NCBI GenBank assembly: GCA_947000775.1
Contig: CAMQGK010000334.1
Span: forward strand, 1,490,001-1,554,000
DNA: 64,000 nucleotides
Reading direction: 5' to 3'
Origin: Pterois miles
Lineage: Eukaryota > Chordata > Actinopteri > Perciformes > Scorpaenidae
Shown here one piece after another: positions 11,944 to 23,603 of this stretch. The notes below the pieces were generated by a model. The model did no database searches. It saw only the letters and a list, made by a program, of their open reading frames with translations, and had not been told where the DNA came from. Numbering within the stretch: position 1 is the first letter of the stretch; each line of letters begins with the position of its first letter. The translations under genes were made by a program, and so were the position numbers.

Positions 11944-12246
11944 GGGGGCGGCAGTAGCTCAGTCCGTAAGGACTTGGGTTAGGACGCGGAGGTCACCGGT
12001 TCAAGTTCCCCATGGACCAAGACCAACTGGTTGCTGGAGAGGTGCCAGTTTACCTCTTGGGCACTGCCGAGGTGCCCCTGAGCAAGGCACCAAACCCCCA
12101 ACTGCTCTGGGCGCTTGTCAGGAGCAGCCCCCTCACTCTGACATCTCTCCATTGACATGTATATGTACTGTGTGAACAACAGAGTGTAAAACTGAATTCC
12201 CCACTGTGGGACTAATAAAGGAATATCTTTCTTTCTTTCTTTCTTT
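11944..12246 (+). mobile_element. tRNA-derived SINE, copy 2, (TTTC)n tail
   Basis: It has the same head (GGGGGCGGCAGTAGCTCAGT), B box GGTTCAAGTTC at 11998-12008, body and GGGACTAATAAAGG end as copy 1. The tail is (TTTC)n rather than (TTC)n, which shows that the tail repeat is not fixed in the family. It is slightly shorter than copy 1 around the B box and the TG stretch. Confidence 0.9.
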
Positions 12247-12879
12247 TGTTATCTCACCGAGTTTCTGCAGTGTGTATAAGCCCTATTGTTTCCACCCGGA
12301 CGGCAATTGAGCTACACAAAATGTCTTTTTCTGGTGGAGGAGAGCTGCTTGCAACCCTGTGGCAGGGTTTGAACTGCAAAAAGCCATTGCAACGTGGCAC
12401 AAGCCTTTGGAAATAATGGGTTTCAGGGCACAGTGGTGCTGTTGTCACAGTGTGTCTGAAAGAGCCTTCAGTGAGTGAGAGAAGGTGAGGGAAATGGAGA
12501 GTACTATAAGCAGCATTCTCAAATGGGTGCAAAAAATGAGTGAATGAATAAAAATTGATGATTAGCCTAGTTTATGCCAGAAATTCACATAAGTTCACAG
12601 CACAGGGGTGAATACTTTTGTTTTCTTTCCTGCGAATTAAAAGTAAAATTAAAAGTAGGTATTTCTTAAGATTATACTTTGTTAATTTCATTCTTTCACC
12701 AGAATTTAGGAAACAAAGTACCTATTTTTGAGGTCTCAAGGTTGGTGAGTATGGTGGGTGTTGGTATTAATGTATTGCTCTGTTAGTGCTAACCTTCCAC
12801 TCCCATACAACATTTCAGAAATGTCACCAATGTTCACTAAATACCCTGTTGACACTCAGGACAGTTTACCGAGGGCTAT
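12247..12879. other. Gene-free stretch
   Basis: No supported gene. A GGGGTGAATACTTTTG phrase near 12606 resembles the inner end of some fish Tc1 elements, but no partner end is seen. Confidence 0.45.
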
Positions 12880-13435
12880 CATCATAATAAGGAACCCTGG
12901 CCACACCAAAAACTGGACACTCGTCATTGTACCCTCCCTTGGCTTGACATTCCTGACCTAGCAGAAACCTGGTAGTATATTATTCCATCTTAATCGGGCT
13001 ACCACTGTGGGCTGGCTTTTCCCTCCACGCTGTGCATGCCCATTAATCACTGACTTTTGCACACTCAAACAATCTATTGCGCTTCTCTGTAACTTCTCTA
13101 AACTTTTCAACTCAGGTTATTTCATGTCTCTGCATCTGATTCAAATCTGTGGGCATAAATCTTGTTTTGCCTCCCTGTCAAGCCATGACAGAAAAGAAAT
13201 CTAAACATGTTATTTTATTTAGACTCACTGTCACCATCCAACAATGCATCTTTCCAGTTCCACATAAGAAACATCTCAAGAAATGCAAGTTTATACTCTC
13301 AAAATGACTTCTGGTTAGAATCCTGCGAGCACATCCTTTCGGGACTTGTGGCAAAACTCACAAACGACCAACTCATCCAAAACTCATTTCCCCTTGTACA
13401 TGGCACCCATCCTCTTCCAGTTACACTCCACAAAC
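12880..13435 (+). pseudogene. Degenerate non-LTR retrotransposon (CR1/L2-like) with internal deletion
   Basis: Two separate parts of a LINE polyprotein appear side by side in the same orientation. At 12958-12972 the codons read LAETW, which fits the L-x-E-T-W motif of the endonuclease domain of many LINEs. At 13207-13435 an open frame contains FHIRNIS, then ILSGL, then LIQNS and PVTLHK, in the order found near the C-terminal end of CR1/L2-type reverse transcriptases (F-H-L-R-N-I-S, L-L-S-G-L, L-Q-L-I-Q-N-S, L-H-W-L-P). The intervening catalytic palm with its YADD motif is absent, so most of the gene is deleted. Stops and frameshifts confirm it is dead. The family call is from motif order only. 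Confidence 0.45.
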
Positions 13436-15254
13436 TTTCTGCTACTCCCATACCCTTTGCATACTACTTCTGTCCTCCATGACTACAACCTAGTCAGTGC
13501 TCTCTGCCTCCTTTCCACCCCTACCACCCCAATCTACAAATCTGTCCTTATGCCTTGTGCTCTGCAGCACCCAGGCACACACATCCACCATGCAACATAA
13601 TGCACCTTGAATCCACAATTCTGACCATTAAAAATGAATTAGAATGGTAGACTGTAATATCTACAGTGCAGCTGAATTATATATACTATCAAACTGTTAT
13701 GCAAAGGTGACACTCAGACTTTCAGTTTAACATAAAATTACAATTTCTGTCCACCTTTTCTTTAAAAATGGAGATTATGTATTTCAAACCTGGTAGTTAT
13801 GACCCTCAGTTTAAAGTGGCCAGTTACCTAAGGTATTGAACACCTCTTCTACAAATGTGTTATAGTCTTTTGAGAGGGCATTTTGTTTTAATAAAATCAA
13901 TCTTGGAACCCACTGAGGACAGATAAGCCTCTGGGAGCAAGGGGCTATGTCTCTGGGGCTCCGGCGTAGCCAGTGGATATCTGGGCCAAGACCTCCTCTT
14001 CTATGCACTGCTCATTGTTTATAGTCCGATTAGCAACTTAAAATGCCAGACTGGAGCTGGAGCTGAGAGACAATTGGTGCCTTCAAATGGGGCTGTGTTT
14101 ACAAGTTGGTCCCACATGAACGCCCCCCTCATGTCATATTCACCACCTCGTCACTGGAAAGTTTCTTAAATCTCAGAGATGTGAGAAATGGTGGAGCCCA
14201 TGGAACGTCATTTATTAGTGCATAATACGTTAATATACAGTATGTTGTAATTTTAGTCAATTGCTTTTCTTGGTAATTTTAGAATATGTGTGAGGAAAAT
14301 GTTGATATTCTCAACGACCTCATCTTTCTCTTCTGTCATTATGTCTTCGCATTTCCTTCGTTATGTTACCCACTTGCTAGCTTGTTTAATTGTTAGCCTC
14401 TGCGGCTTCTAGGCTCAGACTGTAACGTTAATATTGTTGTTGCTTAGCAGTGGTGTTCTTTACGATTTAACAACAACAAATTTGTATGACCTGATTGCTT
14501 CACAAGCATCTTAAAAGCTCATTTTAAGACCAATAAGAAGCTAAATCATCATCAGATGATAGCTGGTGGGTACCAACATTGCATTCTGGCAAATACGTGC
14601 CACCTCTTTTACTCTCCACAGAGACTGTCTACCTGCACTCAAACAAAGCCTGCTTGATCAAACCACAAACGGAAACCAGAACTCTTTCGGTACTAAAACC
14701 TTGTGATGTTGCCTACAGATTCTATATGTGAATCTTTTTTTTATAGAGATTAATATGAAATAGCCATTGATAATTGTTCACACTTACTGTATATTTGCTT
14801 TCAAATTTCCAAAACAAATCTGACAACAGGCTCATTGGGATGCTGATAATTGAGAAAAAAAGTTAAGCAGACTGGACCAGTCAGCAGATAGTTTTCTGAT
14901 TCAAAGGCAGTGAGCTGGCGGAGTCCTCTCCGTGTGCCTTGCGCAAATGTTTACTCTGTAATACTATATACTTGCTAGTTTTCATGTGAGCAACAATATG
15001 ATGTTGTGGCCAAACAAATATAGACTCTAGTCTAAAAAACAACAATGAAGTGAAGGGGCTTCACAGCTTGAGACTGATGGGATAGATTGACAGTCTGACA
15101 GTAAAGAAAACAATGAAGATTGTAGTTACGACAGTGCGGTAAGGACTGTCAGAGTCATACATCATGTGGGAGAGCTCAGGAACTGTAGCAGTAGTGGTTT
15201 TCGTGTGTGACAGTAAACATCTTCAAAAGGATGTGTACATCTACATATGCAGGC
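13436..15254. other. Gene-free stretch
   Basis: Nothing supported. The minus frame at 13811-14008 has no recognisable motif. Confidence 0.5.

Positions 15255-15311
<57 letters not shown>
15255..15311 (+). repeat. (GT)n microsatellite
   Basis: A pure GT tract of about 57 bp. It gives repeated Cys-Val and Thr-His codons in the overlapping frames. Confidence 0.95.
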
Positions 15312-15312
<1 letters not shown>

Positions 15313-15597
15313 ACTGTATAAGTCTATATGTGAAAGAGCAGTGGTGTTGTAACACAATGGTGAGCACTGATGGAGCATGAAGCTGATGGGAGCCAAAAGT
15401 CTTTTTCTCTGTCTGCGTATATCAAAGCCTCCCCCAGACGCAGCAGCACACACACATGCACCGACTGATTACATATACAGTATTCATACACACCCATGCA
15501 ATTATGTGCTCATACTGCAGCAAGCAAACACATACGTATGCACACACACAGACATACTGCATGCACCAAGCCTTATTACCAACACATACAGTCTTAT

Positions 15598-15599
<2 letters not shown>

Positions 15600-15634
<35 letters not shown>
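15600..15634 (+). repeat. (CA)n microsatellite
   Basis: A pure CA tract of about 35 bp. Together with the GT tract 290 bp to the left it forms an inverted pair of complementary microsatellites. Confidence 0.95.
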
Positions 15635-15635
<1 letters not shown>

Positions 15636-15993
15636 CTACCCTCCTGTCAGTTGGAGCAGCTGATAAGCTGCTTTCCCGCTTTCTCATCTTGTTCTGTGTG
15701 ACAGCCCAGGAGAGCTGAAACAATACAGGAAATCTGAAAGGTGGGAGTGTGGGAGAAAAACAAAGATTGAAAAATGAAGGATGAAGAGGAAAGTAGAAGA
15801 GAAAAGAATAAAATGAAATAAGTAGATTTTCCATCAGATATCGGGGAGGTCTGATGATAATGTAGCAGCTGCCACCTGTGTCATCAGACTGACAACATCT
15901 GACTGCCCTGCTGCACCCACACACTCCACTCAACAAGACAGAGGGAAGAGGAGGAAGATAGAGAGAGCTCTCCCATGATGCATTTAAGCAGGA

Positions 15994-17469
15994 TACACTG
16001 CTTAAAAAAAGACGGGAGCACTTAAAATCACACATCAGATCTTGATGAACGAAGTATTCAAGTTGAAAATCTTTACCGATGTACACTGTATAATGTGTTG
16101 AGAACAAAATGACGCAACAACGGTCAGTGGAAACCAAAATCATCAACCCACTGAGGACTGGATTCAAAATCATAAAGAAAATCAAAGTAAGAAATTGAAA
16201 TCACAGGCCGATTCAATTTCTGTGACTGTCATCAGGGCAACTCATAATGTGAATCAGAAGTGTGTATGGCCCCTGCATGCCTGTACACACTCCTGACAAC
16301 GTCTGGGCATGCTCCTGATGAGTTGACAGATGGTGTCCTGGGGATCTCCTCCTGGACAGACAGATCCTGGACAGTCTGTGGTGATACTTGGCGATATCAG
16401 ATGCACCGATACATAATGTCCTATAGGTGCTCAATTGGATTTAGGTCAGGGGAACATGAGGACCGGTCAATGGTATCAAAGCCTTCGTCATCCAGGAACT
16501 GCCTACATAGTCTGGTCACATGAGGCATTGTCCTGCACCAGGAGAAACCCAGGGCCCACTGCAACAGCGTAAGGTCTGACAATCACTCTGAGGATTTCAT
16601 CCTGTTACCTAACAGCAGTCAGTACAGCTGGCTATGACATGGAGGTCTATGTGGCCCTCCAAGGATACGCTCTCCAGACCATCACTGACCCGCCGCCAAA
16701 TCGGTCATGCTGGATGATGTTAGAGGCAGCATAACGTTCACCAGGGCATCTCCGGACTCTTTCACACCTATCACATGTGCTCAGCGTGAACCTGCTTTCA
16801 TGTATGAAGAGAATGGGGTGCCAGAGGCGGACCTGTCAATTCTGGTGTTCTCTGGTGAATGCCAGTCAAGCTGCACAGTTATGGGCTGCGAGCAAAGGTC
16901 CTACTAGAGGATGTCGGGCCCTCAGGCCACCCTCATGGAGTCTGTTTCTGACAGTCTGGCCAGAAACATTCACTCAGTCATTTTCTGGGCTCTTGCAGTG
17001 CTCCTCCTGTTCCTCCTTGCACAGAGGAGCAGATAACGGTCCTGCTGCTGGGTTGATGCCCTTCTACGGCCCTGTCTGCCAGCAGCAAACCTTTTTGCGA
17101 CCGCAAGTATGGATGTGCCATCCTGGAGGAGCTGGACTACCTGTGCAACCTGATTGGGCTGCAGGTACCGCCTCATGTTACAAGCAGTGACAAGGACACT
17201 AAACACAAAACTAGAGAAGAATCAGTCAGGAAGGATCAGGAGAGAGCAATTGTCTGAGGCCACCACATACAAAACCATTCCCTTTTGGGGGTTGTCTTGC
17301 TGGTGCCTCTCTATGTACCTGTCGTCACTTTCATTTGCACCAAAGCAGGTGAAAGTGATTCACAATCACATGTGCTTCCTCAGTAGACAGATTAATATCC
17401 CTGAAGTTTATCTGACTTAGCATTATACTGTGATAACTAAGTGTTCCCTTAATTTTTTTTAGCAGTGTA
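15994..17469 (-). mobile_element. Complete but inactive Tc1-like transposon
   Basis: The left end TACACTGCTTAAAAAAAG and the right end TTTTTTTTAGCAGTGTA are inverted copies of a typical Tc1-family terminus (TACACTGCT followed by an A-run). Both ends carry the TA dinucleotide expected as Tc1/mariner target duplication. The 1476-bp length is normal for an autonomous Tc1 element. A broken transposase gene lies inside on the minus strand. Confidence 0.9.
16210..17206 (-). pseudogene. Tc1-like transposase, frameshifted and deleted
   Basis: In Tc1 elements this protein binds the inverted ends and cuts and pastes the DNA using a DDE/D catalytic domain. A frame starting at 17206 or 17176 reads MRRYLQPNQVAQVVQLLQDG and AVAKRF, an N-terminal helix-turn-helix of the family, and then jumps to GRRRASTQQQDRYLLLCARR. 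The helix-turn-helix end and linker are deleted between them. The hallmark DLNPIEH motif near the last catalytic residue is encoded at 16426-16447, in a different frame. Several frameshifts separate the parts, so no full protein can be made. The gene fills most of the element, in the expected place. Confidence 0.85.
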
Positions 17470-17939
17470 TTTAACACCAGCTGCTCTGGTGACCAAGACT
17501 ACAATCATTGCATGAAAATGGGACAATATGATTGATTGTGGGGAATCCCTGTATTTCCCTTTCGTCTTTCTATTTCAGGCTGAATGGTGAAGATATTTTT
17601 GCTTTACCTGCAGTTAATACAGTATAATCACCCAGTGCTGGAGGAATAACAACCCTTGAGCTTTAGAGTAGCCTTAGTGATTTTTTGACAACTTTGATGC
17701 AAGCAATCTGGTTCTTTTTGGTGTCCATTTGTAAGCAGATATCAGAGCTGCTGAGTGACTGAATCACCATACAGGAAGGCTACAAGTTACACTGAATAGC
17801 CACAAAAGTGCTGGCATGTTGTTGTCAAGCACAAAATATATAAAACTGGAGACTGGTTTCAAATAGCAGCTTAAATGTAACACCAGAAAATACAGATGAA
17901 CATCTTGCTAACAAGCTCATTTTTGCTGTTCATTTGATC
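17470..17939. other. Gene-free stretch
   Basis: No gene or clear repeat between the Tc1-like element and the next TIR element. Confidence 0.5.
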
Positions 17940-17941
17940 CT

Positions 17942-18455
17942 TAAAGGTACAGTGTGTATGATTTGGCATCTAGTGGTGTGGTTGCAGATTGCAATCAACA
18001 GAGTATCCGCTCCGCTCACTCCTCCATTTCCAAAATTGCGGTAACATGAGCCAGAGACAGCAAGACCATGGTGATGCTGTTCACCTTGCTCAGAGGCCAT
18101 CCTTACGATAATACTGCTTTAGGAGCAACAGAAGTCAGGCGGTACCACGGTTTTGCACTCTGCAGCTCACATTACCGCAGTTTCACAGGCGTGCCAGGCG
18201 TGTGGCCTTCAGGTAACACAAAAGTGAAAGTGAAAGGCTCTCACTGGAGTCAATGTTTGGTTGGTCTATTCTGGGCTAAACATGGCAGACTCTGTGAAGA
18301 GGACCCGCTTCATAGATATGAAGGCTCATTCTAAGCTAACAAAAACACAATGATGCTTAGTTCTTCAGGTGATAATACACTGGTGGAAAACATAGTTATG
18401 AATATTATATTCCATTTCTGCTCACAAATCCCCCTACACACTGTTTCTTTAAAGC
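17942..18455 (+). mobile_element. Non-autonomous TIR element, family A, copy 1
   Basis: The left end is TTAAAGGTACAGTGTGTA and the right end TACACACTGTTTCTTTAA, imperfect inverted copies of each other. The body (GGCATCTAGTGGTGTGGTTG, CTCACTCCTCCATTTCCAAA, GGTTGGTCTATTCTGGGCTA) is repeated at 34413-35111. There is no transposase. Terminal TTAA could be the target duplication, but see copy 2, where a longer direct repeat is present. Confidence 0.75.
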
Positions 18456-19404
18456 CTCCGTCGATGGTTTAACGATAAATGCCCTATTTTTTTGTGCTTG
18501 TTCAGATAAAATGTTGTGACCTTGCACTAGCAAACTGGTTCTTTCTTCTCTTTTCTCTGGTGACCTCCTAAACAAAACATTGGTTTCCTCTTGGGTGAAG
18601 TTGGCCTGGATTCCCCTCTCCATTATGCATCTGTCAGTGTGCCGTGACAGGGAACACAATGCTTTTAAAGAAAATAAGATTAGCTGATTTGATTGGCTAT
18701 GAGTGTTGCCAACTCCTAACACATCTACAATTAATTTTTCCTAATTCAACCCATTCCACATCTAGACCCCTCTGCATCAGCACCTCGGGTCATGAAATTA
18801 CCAAGTACCTGTTTGTCACAGCTAAGTGAGCGTGTCCTGAGAGCTCACATTGTGGGCTTGTGGGACAGCATGAGCCTGCACCTCGATCCACAGAAACAAA
18901 CAAGCCCCATTTGGTCAGTTAGCTCCAGACAAGTGACCATTTGTACTTGGGATTGAAAAACGAACCATATAAAAGCAAAGCAATAGTAATTATTTGTTGA
19001 AGTACCAGAGACGTAGACAAGGCAATTATCTGAACATCGGCCTACTTGACCATTAAGTAGCCTGCCTTATGTTATGTATAAAATCAGTGTTGGCTTCATA
19101 TAATATAGAAATATCATTCATTACTATCAATCTGTCAATCTATTCAAACGCATTTGAACCATTGTTCCATTCATTAGTACAGATAATAAATACAAAAGAC
19201 AATATTAACAGTATTTATAGAGAGTTTGTTTGGTAAAAAGTAGTTTCAGTGTTCAAAGTAAGGTCTGTGAAGATCAACAATTACTGGGACATTCTGGTAA
19301 GACATGCTGCATTGAGTATTTTAAATATAATGTTCAGTGTTGTGAGTAATACTAAACATCCACTGAAATATGGCAGCAGAAACAAATCAGACCTCAAAGT
19401 ATCT
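18456..19404. other. Gene-free stretch
   Basis: No supported feature. The minus frame at 18405-18722 starts inside unrelated DNA, runs into the TIR element and lacks motifs. Confidence 0.5.
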
Positions 19405-19755
19405 TCAGAAGAAGAAGAAGAAGAAGAAGATAGTCCTTTATTAGTCCCACGAGGGGAAATTCAATTTTTTCACTCTGTTGTTAACTTATACACGGTACAT
19501 GCAGACCCGAACACACACATGCACAAACATGCAACAATGGAGAGATGTCAGAGTGATGGGGCTGCTCCTGACAAGCGCCCCGAGCAGTTGGGGGTTTGGT
19601 GCCTTGCTCAGGGGCACCTCGGCAGTGCCCAAGAGGTAAACTGGCACCTCTCCAGCTACCAGTTCACACTCAGTTCTTGGTCCATGACGGGACTTGAACC
19701 GGTGACCCTCCGGTTCCCAAGCCAACTCCCTACAGACTGAGCTACTGCCGCCCCC
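19405..19755 (-). mobile_element. tRNA-derived SINE, copy 3, (TTC)n tail
   Basis: On the minus strand it reads the full family order: GGGGGCGGCAGTAGCTCAGT head, B box (plus-strand GGACTTGAACC at 19690-19700), body, and a (TTC)n tail seen as GAA repeats at 19405-19430. It is intact and close to copies 1 and 4. Confidence 0.9.
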
Positions 19756-20894
19756 AAATCTGCGTAAATGCCACTAAAGAAAAAGAGATGTTTGGATGGA
19801 GAACCGCTTATTGAATCTGAATCTTTTAGGTAGTTTGTTGGGTGGGGAATTAAGACATCTATTAGTTACGAGAACAGTCATTAACCCTGTCCTGACTCAT
19901 CTTCCTGTTGCTCAGAGGGAAAACAGTGCTCGCTCCTCACTGATGGGCTGTGCTACAGCTACACAAGCTCAAATAAAAACAACACAGTGGAAATAATATT
20001 AATTCTACTTTATCTCCCTCGTTTAAGCCCATGGGGGCTTTATTACTATGATGACTAACACAAACTGCCGTAAACACACATAGACCTGTCCATGACCTTG
20101 TTTAAGACAGATGCTACAGAGTGGCATACTGTGTCAGACTATCCGGAGCAGCCAAACACTGGCACATAACCAACAATTGATTCACTGAAGAAAGACAGAA
20201 TGTGGCCACGCTATCATGAACATAAATTATTAATGCAACCATCTTTATGAGCAAAGATTCACGACAGAATTGTGCTTCTATAAACACAAACTCTGATAAG
20301 CTGAGAATCGCCCTCATACAGCTCCTGGAAAGAATCCAGAAAGACATCATTTTTCCAAATGAGACACATTTTCCAAATGAGGTTGGACATGGAAAATGAG
20401 TTTGCAAAAGTTATTTTGTTCTAATTATGTTTTAATGAGCTATTTTTGTTCTGAATAATTGAATCTTTTCTCATATAAAAGCCACAGAGATCATTAGCCT
20501 ACATTCTACATTGGTATTGTCATTGTTTCTGCACCGTGTCCCAATTTTAGCCTTGTTATCGGCAGATACATTAAAAGGCAGCATTTAAATCACTGCTTAT
20601 TGTGTAGCAGTTAGGGTGGCCACAGACCAACCAGCCGACCTAACTGGGAAGATTATCTGCAGAGAGCCACAGTACAGCAGCTGCAAATACAAGTCTGAGC
20701 TAAACAAGAGCTGAATGATTTTTCAGTACCTGGCGAACACAAATTGTTCTCTATTCATCCAAATGCGAGAATAGCGAATACAATTTAGACTTGTTATCTG
20801 CTGCGTCACAATGAATCAATCCCATCTGGCCCAGAAATATAACAAAATCTTATCGGAGCAGATATCAGAAGCAGATAGTATTTAACAAATTTGT
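19756..20894. other. Gene-free stretch
   Basis: No gene, RNA or clear repeat family recognised. Confidence 0.5.
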
Positions 20895-21572
20895 GAGATG
20901 CTGAACGAAAATTCCTTTTAACGCCACTAATTTGTTAATGCAATTTGAGTTTTTTAAAAAGTAGTTGGCTGAGTTTAAAAGCTGGAGTGAAGTTACTGGT
21001 ATCACATGAATCTAAAAAACCTAAGCAATCCATTGGTACCAACTATGTTCTACTAGCAAGAAAATAACGCTCTAAAGTTACGCTACATACGTTACAAAAC
21101 TGTGATGGCCATTTTCAAAGGGGTCCCTTGACCTCTGACCTCAAAATACGTGAACGAAAATAGGTTCTATGGGAAAGCACAAGTCTCCCCTTTATAGACG
21201 TGCCCAGTTTATGATAATCACATGCAGTTTGGGCCAAGTTATATCAAGTCAGCACACTGACACACTGCCAGCTGTTGTTGCCTGTTGGGCTGCAGTTTGC
21301 CATGTTATGATTTGAATATATTTTTTATGCAAAATGCAGTACCTGTGACAGATTTTGGATACTATTTGTCACTGTTTTGAGTTGTTAATTGATTTCCATT
21401 AACACATACTGTATAGGCCTATACATACATTTGCAAGAAGCAAGCATACTTACCCACTCCCATGCTGATAAGTGTATTAAATATTTAACAAGTTTCTCTT
21501 TAAAGTTCATTTTGAACAGATAAAAAATGTGATTAATCACGATTAATTAATTTTAATCGATTGACAGCCCTA
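20895..21572 (+). mobile_element. hAT-like non-autonomous element, family B, left end worn
   Basis: The body (TTTTAACGCCACTAATTTGT, CTGGTATCACATGAATCTA, GATGGCCATTTTCAAAGGGG, TTTGCCATGTTATGATTTGA) and the right end TCGATTGACAGCCCTA match the complete copy at 51274-51890 in the same order. The matching left end (AGAGCTGTCAA) and a target duplication are not found, so the left side has decayed. Relative to the other copy it has extra sequence around CTTGACCTCTGACCTCAAAA. Confidence 0.75.
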
Positions 21573-22935
21573 CATGTTACACCAGATGCCTCACAAATAA
21601 AATTAAGCTAAATATCTAATCGCTCAGAGGGATGTGTAAACATGCATAAAGAGAGAGGACAGGAAAGGACTGAGAGAAGAAGAATATCTCCGTCCTTCTC
21701 CGTCCAGCTGCTTGGGGCGGATCTGTCAACTGTCCCTCCTGGTATGCATGGTGAATGTGCTGCATATGAAGGTCTGTGTGTACATGCATAAATCGGTTTG
21801 TGTGTGTGTGGCTGTGTCATGTGTTATCAGCGAGTGCAGAGAGTGTCATGTCTTATATCTCTGAGTACCTGAGGGGCCTTGAGAGTCCAGCACTGACTAT
21901 CTGTCTGTCTCTCTCCCTACTTATTAAGCACCAGGAGAAACAGCAGCAAAGAGAACACAGAATGAGGAAAGAGGCAGTGGGACAACACAAAGAGAGGACA
22001 ATGAAGGACATGAAAGAGAATAGGTTCATGTGCATACAACAATAGTATTGATGTAAGTGAAAGAAGGAGAAAAGAATGCAAAGACAGGAATGGAAAGAAA
22101 AGATTCGTTCTATGATTAATTATACTCATTGTATCCCTGAAAAGCGCTGAGGAAAGAAAACTGCGGGAAGCGGAGGAATGCACAAAGACACCTACTCACG
22201 TACGAAATCAAGCAGAGCCACAAAGGTTTATGAAAGTTTGAGCAGCAGCGTTTATGAAAGTTCATTAAATTCCCCTGAAGTTCTGAGGACAGGGCCAGAA
22301 TAACAGCTTACATTTCAGCTGAGGTCGACCGCTTCTCAGCTTATGAGGTTATTAAATACACACCATGTGTAAACATTTTTGCTTTGCATAGTCTGAGTCT
22401 TGTTATCTTTCATGAAAACAAACTAGAACCCATTTGATTTTTGATGAGACTGCCCTGGACTTAGAAAAGAAAAAAGTTTCAAAACTCTGGTATTTGAAGG
22501 CATAAATAGCCCCTAGCACAGAAAAAAACAATTTCCCACACTCAACCCCACTCAAATAGAAATGCACACAGAAAACACTTCTCTGACAGATGATGCGAGT
22601 GCCCTTCTGCTGATTATTCTTGTTTGCACTACGTACTGGAAACTGTTTCATCAAGTAGGGTCATGTGTATACACGCACACACCAACTGTAACAGGCTGGT
22701 TACACACTGGGAAACGGACTAAAATGGACACCATTCAAGGAGCAGTTCTACATTTTGGTTTGACTTGGATGAAAAAGTTAGATGAGAAGTCTGGAGTCTC
22801 TGCTGGTTGTCTGGCAACCTCACAATGACAACAAGACTCCAGGTGGTCACTGTGCTTCAAGAAATACACCCACATACCACTTGGTAATTTTACACTTTGT
22901 TTTTTGTTCAGATTAAACAGACATCAGCTATGTTA
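21573..22935. other. Gene-free stretch
   Basis: No supported gene. The region at 21900-22110 is purine-rich. Frames on both strands there are low complexity. Confidence 0.5.
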
Positions 22936-23324
22936 ATTTGTGAGCCTTATGGTACGTGTCTACAGCCTCCGTCCTTTCCACATTTCCCATTCATTGTCTA
23001 CGTAAGCAGCCGCGCAATGCATTCTGGTATCGTGGCAGCACGATTCAAGAGACAGACTGTCACATCGCCAAGTTGAGGTCTAGGCTACTTTATCAGGGGC
23101 GGTGTAACCTTCTCCTAATGCTTAGTTCCACTGATTTTATAAACGTCACTATTTTTATAAACTCGACTAAAGTGTTCTTACTGCATTCTCTCATTAAAGT
23201 CACTTTCCTATAGTAGTTAGACACGTAAATGTCCATACTGTATATGAAATGTGTCACATAGATACTTGGATATGTATAAATTGATTCCACTTTGGCCAAC
23301 TTTGTTGTGTCCGAACTAGGAAAC

Positions 23325-23436
23325 AGTGACGTTAGCATATTCTGTATGCTCTCCTCAGCCCAGATGTCAAGCAAACATCCAACTTCTGCAGAAGTCCAGG
23401 TCAGTCCTCTCCTGATCTGTAATTTACCTCTGTCCA
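23325..23436 (-). pseudogene. Fragment of a Myb/SANT-like DNA-binding domain protein
   Basis: A minus frame starting at 23436 reads MDRGKLQIRRGLTW, then a segment with LLDIWAEESIQ and NML. The pattern W-T-x-x-E-V-x-x-L-L-x-I-W-A-x-x-x-I-Q fits the first helices of the Myb/SANT-like (trihelix-type) domains found in fish transposon-derived proteins, including accessory proteins of Harbinger elements. Such domains bind DNA through three helices; only the first one or two remain here. After NMLTS the resemblance ends, so the protein is truncated. The frame extends upstream to 23548 without recognisable content. No splice signals support a host gene. I regard it as a transposon relic, with moderate confidence in the domain call. 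Confidence 0.45.
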
Positions 23437-23603
23437 TCTCAACAAATGTCCACACAGGCAGCCTGCAGTTTGGTTCACTTGGAAGCAGTCTGAATCCACC
23501 TCTCCTAAATGGTCTTGGTTTGCACCACAGTACGATTACTGTGTTCACATCCGCCTAAGATTAACATGGACTAGATGTTGGCTCGTGAAAGCACCTCTAA
23601 TAC

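Noticed and set aside
15502..16185. Longest open frame in the window, 227 codons, minus strand
   Set aside because: It runs from inside the Tc1-like element, across its end and into a CA microsatellite. Its C-terminal part is Cys-Val repeats and no domain is recognisable.
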